Source: Phycisphaerae bacterium (GTDB taxonomy: Bacteria; Planctomycetota; Phycisphaerae; UBA1845; Fen-1342). Taken from it: a stretch of DNA of 6,569 nucleotides. The number at the start of each line of letters is the position of its first letter. Position 1 is the first letter of the stretch. The position numbers and the translations under genes are program-made. Below, piece by piece: positions 1 through 6,569 of this stretch. The notes beneath the pieces were generated by a model. The model made no database searches. It was not told where the DNA came from and saw only the letters and a list, made by a program, of their open reading frames with translations. Location of the stretch: positions 16,174-22,742 of the forward strand of contig JALHOX010000019.1 of assembly GCA_022842805.1 (NCBI GenBank), written 5' to 3'.

Positions 1-3000
1 CAGGCCCTCGGGGTGCTGTTCCCCGCCTTCGTCATCGTCACCAAGATGGACCTCGTCGGCGGCTTCAACGAGTTCTTCGAGGAAATGCGGATCGACCTCG
101 CGCAGCGCAACCAGATGTTCGGCTGGTCGCGCCCGGGCGAATTTCACCAGCCCTTCAAAACCGACTCATTCGGCCCGGCCTTCGAAAGCGTGCATGACCG
201 CCTGCGTGAGTGGTCGCTGCGCTATCTGCAGCGCAAGGCGACCCAGCAGGAACACGACATGGTCGTCACGTTCCCGGAGAGCTTCGCCCAGCTCCAGGAG
301 CCGCTGAACGACTACATCCACACGATCTTCCAGACCAGCGCCCTGGTCGAGCCGCCATTCTTCCGCGGCTTTTACTTCGCCTCCGCCGTGCAGGAAGGCG
401 CGCCGATTCTCGACGTCTTCCTTCGCAGCAATCGCGGCTTGCGGCTCAGCGAACACGCCACCCGCGGCGTCGACTCGAAATCGTTCTTCATCCACGACTT
501 CTATCAGCAAAAGGTCTTCCCCGAACACGGCCTCGTCTTCCGCTCGGCGCGCCATGCCGTACTCAATCGCCGCCTGCGCTGGCTGGTCAGCGCCGGCTCG
601 GTCGCGCTGGCGGCCTGCCTCGTCGGCGTCTTTGCGCTGGGCTATTCGAAGCTGAGCACTCTGGTCACCAACCCGCGGGCCGACGCGGGCAAGGCCGCCG
701 CCGCGGTGAAGAGCGACATCGCCCCGCAATTCGACCAGCTCGACGAAAATCTCAAGCTCGCCGCAAGGCTGGAGCAGCACGCCGCGGCCTACAACGCCCC
801 GAACGCCGCGCTTTACGCCCGCATGCTCTTCATCGGCGCCGACATCCGCGCGCCGCGCCGCGATGTCGAGGCGGTTCACGCCCGCTTCGTACTCGATCGC
901 GTCGCACGACCCACGCTCGCCGCTGCGACGGAAAAGCTTCGCACAACGCCGCTGCCAAGCGACGCGGCTGCCCGCAATGAGTATGTGAACTCCGCCGGTG
1001 CGCTTGCCGGCTGGTACGGCGCGATGGTCGGCGGCAACCGCGACGCGCCGCTCGGCGAAGCCCTCGTCGCCCGCCGCAGCGTCGAACTCGCCAACCTGCT
1101 GGCGTTTGCTCGCGGCGGAGCGGTCGACGCGACCGTCACGCATCAGTCCGAAGTCGCTCTCCGCTCTTACATCGCATCGCCGCGCGCCTTCGGGCGCACC
1201 ATCGTCGGCGACGGTGCTCGTCTTAACGCGGACGCCGCCACCGAGGCGCTCATCAACGCCGTCGCCGCCCTGCGCGACGATTGGGCCACGCGCACGGCGA
1301 TCACCGCCGACACCGGCGGCGAGATCGCGCGCTACTGGCTCGAGTTCGCAGCCCGTTGCCGCCGCCTGCAACAGACTTACGCGGCCTTGCTCAACACCCA
1401 GGCCGATTTCGCCGCCGGCAAGCTCGAAGTTGCCAGTACGCGCTTCGCGTCGCTGACCGATGGCGTCGAACGGCTCGGCGAACGCGAGCCGCAGGCCGGG
1501 GCCGAGTCGCTGACGATGGCGTTCGCCTCACTCGCCCAATTCCTGAATGACAATCCGCCGCCGCAGGAAAACGGCCGCATCATCCGGCTCGGCGATCTGC
1601 GACAGCGCTTCGCGTCGCAGTGGAATGCGGACCTCGGCCTGATTGAGCAAGCCCTTCGCGACGAGGCCGCGCTGCCCGGCGCCGCGCCGCAGGATCGCGT
1701 CTATGCCGCGCTGAGCGGCGCCCGCGCCGCCCTCGACGAACAATTCGCCGCCGCACTCGCCAAGGTGATGGCGGACGCCGGGGTTCCGACCAACAGCGAT
1801 CTGCTGGACTACTTCGTGAACGCCGGCTTGTTGGTCGTGAGCGAAGCCGCCGCGCCGACCAGCGTCGCGAGCACCACCCTTGCATCGACCGCGCCCGCCG
1901 CGACCAACGCCCCCGCAGCGACGATCGCCCTGGCCCCCGAAGTATTCGGCGAAACCGGCGACCCGCTCGCGTTGAAGAACTACCTGACCGAACTCCGCGA
2001 GCTATTGCTCGCGCAGGCCGGCGCCGCGACCGCCCTCGACGATCTGCGCCAATGGCCGCGTCTGCTCGCAAATCTGAATGCGGAAACGCCCACCGGCCCG
2101 GCGCTCAATGGCTGGCTCTCGCAACTGCCGACCACGCGGCCGCCGCGCGACAACGAAATCATCGACGCCTCGCATCTCTTGCAGCGCCCGGTCTGGCGCC
2201 CGGTCGAACTGCATAAGCTCACCCAATCGGTCTGGACCGCCGCTCGCACCAACACCCGCTCGCGCTTGCTCGCTCAGATGACCGAGCGCTGCGAAGCCGC
2301 CGCCGCCGCTCCACAGCTCGCGGGCGTCGGGCGCATGCTGCCCGGCTATGCCGCGAGTGCGCCCGATCTGGTCTTCCGTCGCGATTGGCAACGGGCCCGC
2401 GCCGTCGCGCCGCCGCCGACCGTGACGCCGAAGCCAGATGAGAAACCCACCCAGCCGCCGGCCGGGCAGGGCGACCGCCGCCGCCGATGGTCGGGCGACA
2501 AGGACAAACCGAGCGACGCCGCCGATCAGCCGGCAAAGGCGGAAGAGGCTACCCCCGCCGCGGAGCCGGCGATCGACGAATCGGCCGACTACGTGCTCTT
2601 GCGCTATCACACGCGCCAGTGGCTCTACGAAGCGCTACGCGCTGCCCACGCCGCCGAGCAAGCCGTCGCCGCCGATCGCCGGGGCGAGCCGCTCAAGGCC
2701 GCGCTGCGACGCGCCGCCGAGCGCTACGTCGATCAGTACTTTGCCGACTGGAACAAGCTCTACGACACGCCCAGCCAGTTGCTCGACGCCAGCGTCCTGC
2801 GCACGTTGCAGTCCTGTGCCGGAAAGCAGCTCGATTGGCCAAAGTTCGTGAACATGCTTCGCTCCGACAACGCGACGATGGCCTCGAGTTGCGCGTCGCG
2901 GCTGCGCCTCGTCTTCGATCACGCCGTCGCCTGGGATCGCGGCCTTGAACAAGCACCCGCCGACGATGCTCTCGCCGCGCTGGTCGACGAGCGCCTCGGA

Positions 3001-4155
3001 CGCCTCAAAGCCCAGCAGCAAAGCTTGCCCGATCGCTGCCTCGCGATGGTCGAGGGCCGACCCGCCAACGACCCCGCCCCCGAAAATGAGTATGGCCGCC
3101 GCATCACCGGCGCCTGGCGCGGCTATCTCGAACAGGTGCTGCTGCTCGGCGATCTCACACAGCCCAGCAGCGCCACCGACCTGCCCAACCTCGACCGCCT
3201 GCGCACCGACATCGTCTTCCCCGGCGCGACCTCGGTCAGCGACCCGCTCATTCAGCCGCTGGTGCGCATTGCCGAATATGGCAACGCGCTGCTCGCGCAT
3301 CAGGTCGACAGCCGCCTGGCGTCGATCTTCGCCCGCGTGAACGGCCGCTTCCCGGTCATCTCGCCGGAGGCCGCCCGCGATCCGTCGCCCGGCTTCTCGC
3401 GGCTGGCGGGAATGTCGACGCTCACGCCGGCGGAGCTTGTTCAGCTGTTGCAAGAGGTCAGCGCGTTCCGTGCTCAATACGGCGCGCTGCTGGCCAAGAC
3501 CACACGCGATCCGTCGGTTCAGCGCACGCTCGACCAGTGCGACGCCTGGGCCAAGTTCCTCTATCGCGACCCCGGCGCGATGAGCCGCGGCGCACCGCCC
3601 GAGCGCTTCGACGTCGCCGCCGGCTGGGTGCTTTCGCCGCCCGGCAGCGTGCTCGCGCCGGGCAGCGTCTATGTCAAAGCCGTTGTGCAGATGCCCGTGC
3701 TCGACGCCAACGGCGGCGCATCGGCCCCGTTGCAATTCGAAACCCGCACCGGCTCCGACGTCCGCCAGCAAAACATCAAGCAATGCCTCGCCGGCGTCGC
3801 GCCGCAGTTTAGTTGGCGCCTCGCCGACAGCGGCTTCCCCGCCTCAAGCGCCAAGCTCACCGACCGCCTGGCCGAAACGCCCGATTACCCCGCCGAGGTC
3901 AGCGGCTGGGTGATCTCGCGCGGCCCGTGGTCGCTCCTGATGATGATCGGCGCTCGCGCCGAGGCCGATCAGGGCGGCGGCTTCTACGGCATCCCCGTCG
4001 AACTGCCCACTCCGCGCGGCAACATCGGCTTTACTGTCGCGATTCGCTTCGGCGACGGCACGAACCCCTATCCCGGCCCGATCCCGCCGCTGCAACTCAA
4101 CGCGACGGCCCCGGCAATGCCCGACATGGTTGGCACGGGTCGCGGCGCTCCGTGA
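1..4155 (+). CDS. tssM: TssM/IcmF-like type VI secretion membrane-complex protein (5' end missing)
   Basis: TssM is the inner-membrane, periplasm-spanning subunit of the T6SS TssJLM envelope complex. The reading frame is open from base 1, so the gene starts to the left; 1384 residues are present (numbered from base 1) and it ends in TGA. Seen in order: a TKMD motif (residues 14-17), matching the G4 guanine-specificity motif of the cytoplasmic GTPase-like domain, followed by GGFNEFFEEM; RGFYFASAVQEGAPI (from about residue 122), a close match to the RGVYFTSGTQEG block of IcmF proteins; then IHDFYQQKVFPEHGLVF, the usual sequence before the third membrane helix; a hydrophobic helix at about 193-214; and a long periplasmic part. 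The end contains ISRGPWSLLMMIG, like the GPWALFRLL block of the TssM C-terminal domain. Two low-complexity segments interrupt the periplasmic part: Ala/Thr-rich (bases about 1840-1940) and Pro/Lys/Asp/Ala-rich with RRRR (about 2401-2583). It is longer than typical TssM (about 1100-1250 residues). The family call is firm; whether the system is complete cannot be seen. Confidence 0.9.
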   Translation, partial: QALGVLFPAFVIVTKMDLVGGFNEFFEEMRIDLAQRNQMFGWSRPGEFHQPFKTDSFGPAFESVHDRLREWSLRYLQRKATQQEHDMVVTFPESFAQLQEPLNDYIHTIFQTSALVEPPFFRGFYFASAVQEGAPILDVFLRSNRGLRLSEHATRGVDSKSFFIHDFYQQKVFPEHGLVFRSARHAVLNRRLRWLVSAGSVALAACLVGVFALGYSKLSTLVTNPRADAGKAAAAVKSDIAPQFDQLDENLKLAARLEQHAAAYNAPNAALYARMLFIGADIRAPRRDVEAVHARFVLDRVARPTLAAATEKLRTTPLPSDAAARNEYVNSAGALAGWYGAMVGGNRDAPLGEALVARRSVELANLLAFARGGAVDATVTHQSEVALRSYIASPRAFGRTIVGDGARLNADAATEALINAVAALRDDWATRTAITADTGGEIARYWLEFAARCRRLQQTYAALLNTQADFAAGKLEVASTRFASLTDGVERLGEREPQAGAESLTMAFASLAQFLNDNPPPQENGRIIRLGDLRQRFASQWNADLGLIEQALRDEAALPGAAPQDRVYAALSGARAALDEQFAAALAKVMADAGVPTNSDLLDYFVNAGLLVVSEAAAPTSVASTTLASTAPAATNAPAATIALAPEVFGETGDPLALKNYLTELRELLLAQAGAATALDDLRQWPRLLANLNAETPTGPALNGWLSQLPTTRPPRDNEIIDASHLLQRPVWRPVELHKLTQSVWTAARTNTRSRLLAQMTERCEAAAAAPQLAGVGRMLPGYAASAPDLVFRRDWQRARAVAPPPTVTPKPDEKPTQPPAGQGDRRRRWSGDKDKPSDAADQPAKAEEATPAAEPAIDESADYVLLRYHTRQWLYEALRAAHAAEQAVAADRRGEPLKAALRRAAERYVDQYFADWNKLYDTPSQLLDASVLRTLQSCAGKQLDWPKFVNMLRSDNATMASSCASRLRLVFDHAVAWDRGLEQAPADDALAALVDERLGRLKAQQQSLPDRCLAMVEGRPANDPAPENEYGRRITGAWRGYLEQVLLLGDLTQPSSATDLPNLDRLRTDIVFPGATSVSDPLIQPLVRIAEYGNALLAHQVDSRLASIFARVNGRFPVISPEAARDPSPGFSRLAGMSTLTPAELVQLLQEVSAFRAQYGALLAKTTRDPSVQRTLDQCDAWAKFLYRDPGAMSRGAPPERFDVAAGWVLSPPGSVLAPGSVYVKAVVQMPVLDANGGASAPLQFETRTGSDVRQQNIKQCLAGVAPQFSWRLADSGFPASSAKLTDRLAETPDYPAEVSGWVISRGPWSLLMMIGARAEADQGGGFYGIPVELPTPRGNIGFTVAIRFGDGTNPYPGPIPPLQLNATAPAMPDMVGTGRGAP

Positions 4156-4173
4156 CCGGTGCTTCAAGCCGCC

Positions 4174-4211
4174 TCGCGCAACGCTGTTTCACGTGAAACA
4201 GCGTTGCGCGA
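4174..4211. repeat. 38-bp perfect palindrome around parS, possible bidirectional terminator
   Basis: Bases 4174-4190 and 4195-4211 are exact reverse complements (17 bp each) around the self-complementary centre ACGT. The palindrome begins 18 bases after the tssM stop and ends 52 bases before the stop of the convergent tautomerase gene. Transcribed, either strand could fold into a 17-bp stem with a 4-base loop, so it could also end transcription from both sides. No T-tract follows on either strand, so a classical intrinsic terminator is not supported. The inner 16 bp are the parS consensus, listed separately. Confidence 0.9.
4185..4200. promoter_or_regulatory. parS: parS centromere site (ParB binding)
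   Basis: The sequence TGTTTCACGTGAAACA is identical at all 16 positions to the bacterial chromosomal parS consensus first defined in Bacillus subtilis. ParB recognises this site with its helix-turn-helix domain, loads there as a CTP-dependent clamp and spreads on flanking DNA; with ParA and SMC this drives origin segregation. Such sites usually cluster around the replication origin. It lies between two convergent genes, outside coding sequence. parA and parB are not in the window, so the role is inferred from the site alone. A chance 16-of-16 match embedded in a longer perfect palindrome is very unlikely. Confidence 0.88.
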
Positions 4212-4263
4212 CGCAAACGCCGTGCCCGCACGAGACGCGGCGCAAAAGATTGGCAGACTTTGC

Positions 4264-4482
4264 TCAAGCTTGCCGACTTTCCGAATTTCGTCGTCGCCGC
4301 CAATCGTCGGTGAGCTGCCCCGCGAATCCCCAGTCTTCTTCGGCGATCTCCTGAATGACGATGTGAATGTGCTCCGGGTTTTTCTGGAGCGTGTTCACCA
4401 GCGAGTCGGTGATATCGCGCACCAGCCGGGCTTTTTGCTCGCGCGTGGCGCCTTTGGTGATTTGGACGTTCACGTAAGGCAT
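4264..4482 (-). CDS. Tautomerase-superfamily protein (4-oxalocrotonate tautomerase-like)
   Basis: This 72-residue protein belongs to the small Pro1 tautomerases, which use an N-terminal proline, exposed after removal of Met, as the general base in keto-enol tautomerisation and usually work as hexamers in the cytoplasm. Visible: MPYVNVQITKG at the start (Pro2 becomes Pro1), REQKARLVRDITDSLV in the first helix, IHIVIQEI as the second beta strand, and the EDWGFAGQ loop matching the FGIGG region of 4-OT. In mature numbering, position 11 is Ala and position 39 is His where Pseudomonas 4-OT has catalytic/substrate-binding Arg11 and Arg39, and position 50 is Trp instead of Phe. The true substrate is therefore probably not 4-oxalocrotonate. 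The last eight or so residues (from about RNSESRQA) are an extra tail beyond the roughly 62-residue norm. The start is supported by a good ribosome binding site. It stands alone, convergent with tssM and divergent from the gene at 4688; no catabolic genes are nearby. Confidence 0.88.
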   Translation of the reverse strand: MPYVNVQITKGATREQKARLVRDITDSLVNTLQKNPEHIHIVIQEIAEEDWGFAGQLTDDWRRRRNSESRQA

Positions 4483-4491
4483 GAATCGGGT

Positions 4492-4496
4492 CTCCT
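4492..4496 (-). promoter_or_regulatory. Ribosome binding site of the tautomerase gene
   Basis: On the minus strand AGGAG lies nine bases before the ATG of the tautomerase gene. It fixes the start at the ATG that places the catalytic proline at position 2, as the family requires. Confidence 0.7.
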
Positions 4497-4687
4497 GCGC
4501 TCTTTTGGGGGATTCGCGTCTTCGCGGTTTCGAGTGTAGTAGTCGGTGCGAAGCCCGATCGCATGCGCCTCCGCCGACCCCAACCCGCGGAGGGCGACCA
4601 TCGACCGCGGTTGCCCGCTGATCTCGGAATCATCGCTCATCGGATAACCTTGTCTATCGCGATATTCGCCGACCGCGTTACCGAGAC

Positions 4688-5251
4688 TTGCCTTTGAGCG
4701 AACACTGCTTCTACCGCTGGCGCTTTCAGCCCGTATTCGGCGTGTGGGGCCATCTCGGTCTCGACTACACGCTCGAAGACCCGCACGCGGAGCCGCGCCG
4801 CTTTGTGTTGCGCCACGTCGACTATGGCCTCCCCGGCGATCGCTCTCACCCCGACTATCGCCACTCGATCGCGCTCTACTGTGCGATGGCGTCGGAGAAT
4901 GGCGGAGACTGGCCGCCGCTGCGCACGCCCTTCGGCCGCGTTTATCACACCTCGGCTTTTGTCCGCGCGCCGCGGGTCGTGGGCGAGACGCTGTTGCGCC
5001 AGTTGCCGCGATTCTGGGGCGGGCCGGGGGCCTATCGCACGATCGGCCCCAACAGCAACACCGGTCTGCGTCTGTCGCTTCGACTATGCGAGCGGCTGAC
5101 GGGCTATCGCTTCGACGAGCCGCCGATGTGGATGCGGTTCGGCGCCTGGGGCTGGGATTGGTCGGGAGACCTGCCCGCCGCCGACGGCCCTTATCCGGGC
5201 TATTTCCACGACGACAGTTTTCGTTGGCAGACGCCCCCGAGCGTGATTTAA
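4688..5251 (+). CDS. Tryptophan-rich protein of unknown function, DUF3750-like motif
   Basis: I do not recognise a function. The protein is about 187 residues, without a signal peptide or membrane segment, and is rich in aromatic residues (nine Trp). The central part reads RVYHTSAFVRAPRVVGETLLRQL and then YRTIGPNSNTGLR; this arrangement, a helix of about 20 residues followed by a Tyr and GPNSNT, resembles the PGPNSNTF motif I associate with DUF3750 proteins, but the match is from memory and short. The C-terminal half has GAWGWDWSGD and PYPGYFHDDSF. The frame is open back to 4622 but has no ATG or GTG before the body of the protein; the candidates are TTG at 4688 and TTG at 4694. The second has a weak GAGA (4683-4686) at a better distance, so the true start may be 4694. 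G/C bias at third positions and the absence of frame breaks over the whole length support real coding. A gap of 74 bases separates it from the hydrolase gene in the same direction, so cotranscription is possible but not shown. Confidence 0.72.
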   Translation: MPLSEHCFYRWRFQPVFGVWGHLGLDYTLEDPHAEPRRFVLRHVDYGLPGDRSHPDYRHSIALYCAMASENGGDWPPLRTPFGRVYHTSAFVRAPRVVGETLLRQLPRFWGGPGAYRTIGPNSNTGLRLSLRLCERLTGYRFDEPPMWMRFGAWGWDWSGDLPAADGPYPGYFHDDSFRWQTPPSVI

Positions 5252-5325
5252 GCGAGCGCGGCTTTTGAGCTTCCGCTTGCGCGAATCGGATTCACTCAAT
5301 ATCGCCCCGCGGATCGCGAATCGAC

Positions 5326-6306
5326 ATGTATCGTATGTCGCGCATGAAACGAATCCGCTTTGTCATCTTCGCGGTCGCAGCGTCGATTCTGCTGGGCGCG
5401 AGCCTTGGGGTCTTCGCGTGCAATCGCGTCGAAATCGGCGCGAGCATGCTGATGTACGCCCCCAACCGCGGCGCGACGATCGACCTCAAGGATGATCTCC
5501 ACGCCGGCGAACGATCCGATGGCGGCGTCGCGCAGGCGTTTCGCGTCGATGTCGGCCCGCCTGCAGCGTCGCTGTATGTGCGCGTTGTTGAGCCGCCGGA
5601 CGCGCCGAGCCAGGAGTCGCGCGGCTCGCCGCGCGGCACGATTCTCTTTCTCCACGGCATCGCCGACAGTGGGGTGGCGATGATTCCGACGGCCAAAAGC
5701 CTTGCCGCCCGTGGTTTTCGCGGCGTGGTGGTGGATTCGCGCGGCCATGGGCGATCGAGCGGTGATTTCGTCACCTTCGGCGCGCAGGAGTGTCGCGACT
5801 ATCGCCAGGTGATCGATGAACTGGCGCGACGCGGCCTGCTGGCCCCGCCGCTGGCGGTCTACGGCGCGTCGTTCGGGGCAGGTATCGCCGCGCAGCTCGC
5901 CGGACGCGATCCGCGCATTCGCACGGCGATCCTTCTGGCACCGTTCAGCTCGATGAAGGCGGTGGCGCTGGCGCGGGTGCAATCGCTGGGGTTGGGCTGG
6001 TTCTTCGACCCGCCCACGGTCGAGCGCGTCTTCGCCCGCTTTCAGGAACTCACCGGGTGCGATCCGGGCGAGGCCGACGCCGTCGCCGCACAGCGTCTGC
6101 GGCCGACGCCGGTGCTGATTTTTCATGGCAGCCGCGACGAGGTGATTCCGGCGACGCAGAGCGAAGAGATTCTGCGGGCTGCTGCCGCCGGCTCGCGGCG
6201 CTTTCTGATCCCCGGCGCGACCCACGACGATTGGAGCGAGGCAGGACGGCGGATGTTGTGGGAAGAGGGAACGCGCTGGCTGGATGAGCAAATGGGCGGT
6301 CGTTAG
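5326..6306 (+). CDS. Membrane-anchored or exported alpha/beta hydrolase
   Basis: A 326-residue serine hydrolase of the alpha/beta fold, of the kind annotated as dienelactone hydrolase-like or prolyl oligopeptidase-like esterase/peptidase; the substrate cannot be told. Visible: basic start followed by a hydrophobic stretch (residues about 10-31) ending in VFAC (Cys32), then a linker; ILFLHGIADSG (106-116) with the HG oxyanion-hole motif; VVVDSRGHGRSSG (134-146); the nucleophile elbow GASFGAG with Ser182; LLAPFSSM (203-210); VLIFHGSRDEVIP with acid Asp271; and GATHDDW with His300. The triad is complete. The N-terminal helix suggests placement at or beyond the inner membrane; the VFAC sequence is only a poor lipobox (Phe at -2), so lipidation is doubtful. 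Three in-frame ATG codons (5326, 5335, 5344) compete and none has a clear ribosome binding site; the one at 5344, giving MKRIRF, makes the most typical signal-peptide start. It is convergent with lexA. Confidence 0.88.
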   Translation: MYRMSRMKRIRFVIFAVAASILLGASLGVFACNRVEIGASMLMYAPNRGATIDLKDDLHAGERSDGGVAQAFRVDVGPPAASLYVRVVEPPDAPSQESRGSPRGTILFLHGIADSGVAMIPTAKSLAARGFRGVVVDSRGHGRSSGDFVTFGAQECRDYRQVIDELARRGLLAPPLAVYGASFGAGIAAQLAGRDPRIRTAILLAPFSSMKAVALARVQSLGLGWFFDPPTVERVFARFQELTGCDPGEADAVAAQRLRPTPVLIFHGSRDEVIPATQSEEILRAAAAGSRRFLIPGATHDDWSEAGRRMLWEEGTRWLDEQMGGR

Positions 6307-6307
6307 C

Positions 6308-6329
6308 CGCGCCCTGAACGGGGGCGGCG
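6308..6329. terminator. Weak G+C-rich hairpin between convergent genes
   Basis: Directly after the hydrolase stop, CGCGCCC (6308-6314) can pair with 6322-6329 with one bulged G (6327) and a 7-base loop. No T-tract follows on either strand. Position between two convergent genes suits a terminator, but hairpins of this kind are common by chance in such G+C-rich DNA. Confidence 0.25.
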
Positions 6330-6387
6330 CGTCAGCCGGCAGGCCGCGTGCACCGCGATGGCAGCGGCGAAGGGCCCGCGATCGGCA

Positions 6388-6569
6388 TCAGACGCGACGG
6401 ATCACGCCGACGACAATGCCTTGAATCTGGACGTCGCGAACCACCAGCGGCTCGTACTTGGGGTTGGCGGGCTGCAGACGGATGCCGGCCTTGTCGCGGT
6501 AGAGGCGCTTGAGGGTGGCTTCGCCATCGGGCAGCAGGGCGACGACCGTTTCGCCATCGCGGGCGGTGT
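6388..6569 (-). CDS. lexA: LexA repressor, C-terminal peptidase part (N-terminal end beyond window)
   Basis: LexA represses SOS DNA-damage genes and cleaves itself when RecA filaments form. Only the last 60 residues are here, on the minus strand, ending in TGA; the DNA-binding domain and the catalytic serine lie beyond the right edge. Seen: DGETVVALLPDGEATLKRLY, matching the NGQVVVARIDDEVTVKRL block of E. coli LexA, with the catalytic lysine (equivalent to Lys156) encoded at 6508-6510; then LQPANPKYEPLVV, matching the LLPENSEFKPIVV block; and the final GIVVGVIRRV, matching GLAVGVIRN. This end fits LexA better than UmuD or phage CI-type S24 peptidases, but the missing N-terminal domain would be needed to exclude those. 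Its promoter, and any autoregulatory SOS box, is outside the window. Confidence 0.87.
   Translation of the reverse strand, partial: TARDGETVVALLPDGEATLKRLYRDKAGIRLQPANPKYEPLVVRDVQIQGIVVGVIRRV

Noticed and set aside
166..1371. Long minus-strand open frame (401 codons) opposite tssM
   Set aside because: Its protein is Arg/Gly/Ala-rich without recognisable motifs and lies fully antisense to a clear TssM domain; long antisense frames are expected in DNA with strong third-position G/C bias. The same holds for the minus-strand frame at 2635-3783.
4183..4202. Palindrome read as a LexA (SOS) box, given lexA in the window
   Set aside because: It has CTG and CAG arms, but 12 bases lie between them rather than the 10 of the E. 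coli-type box, and the core is an exact parS match.
4533..4538. TACACT on the minus strand as a -10 box for the tautomerase gene
   Set aside because: Only four of six consensus bases and no -35 element at the proper distance.
4097..4633. Minus-strand frame (178 codons) covering the parS palindrome and the tautomerase gene
   Set aside because: It overlaps the tautomerase gene in another frame, translates the palindrome itself, and has no family signature.
4655..4664. TATCGCGATA palindrome upstream of the gene at 4688, as a possible operator
   Set aside because: Only 10 bp, symmetry does not extend, there is no second copy, and no convincing -35/-10 pair lies around it.
5252..5300. Possible hairpin terminator after the gene at 4688
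   Set aside because: Complementarity between the arms is broken and no T-tract follows.
5296..6291. Minus-strand open frame (331 codons) opposite the hydrolase
   Set aside because: No family motif is visible, and the plus strand carries an intact catalytic triad over the same bases.

Overview
The window comes from a G+C-rich Gram-negative bacterium (roughly two-thirds G+C by eye, strong third-position G/C bias). It carries a type VI secretion membrane-complex gene, which implies a double-membrane envelope, and an origin-type parS site. The phylum cannot be fixed from this sequence. The unusually long, divergent TssM would fit a non-proteobacterial lineage such as a planctomycete, but that is a weak inference.

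Layout: (1) positions 1-4155, plus strand, hold the 3' part of a very large tssM/icmF-like gene that is already open at the left edge. (2) Between this gene and the convergent gene to its right (4156-4263) lies a 38-bp perfect palindrome whose core is the 16-bp parS consensus bound by ParB. (3) 4264-4482, minus strand, is a small tautomerase-superfamily protein with the catalytic N-terminal proline. (4) 4483-4687 is a short region between divergent genes. (5) 4688-5251, plus strand, is a tryptophan-rich protein of unknown function with a GPNSNT motif reminiscent of DUF3750, probably starting with TTG. (6) 5326-6306, plus strand, is an alpha/beta hydrolase with an N-terminal membrane anchor or signal and a complete Ser-Asp-His triad. 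(7) 6388-6569, minus strand, is the C-terminal end of LexA, running off the right edge.

The genes do not form one operon. The TssM fragment looks like the last gene of a T6SS cluster lying to the left; no other T6SS gene appears to its right. The remaining genes are a mixed set. The most striking element is the parS palindrome, which suggests this locus is a chromosome (or secondary replicon) segregation site, possibly near the replication origin, with a T6SS cluster beside it. No RNA genes, CRISPR arrays, transposons or attachment sites were recognised.
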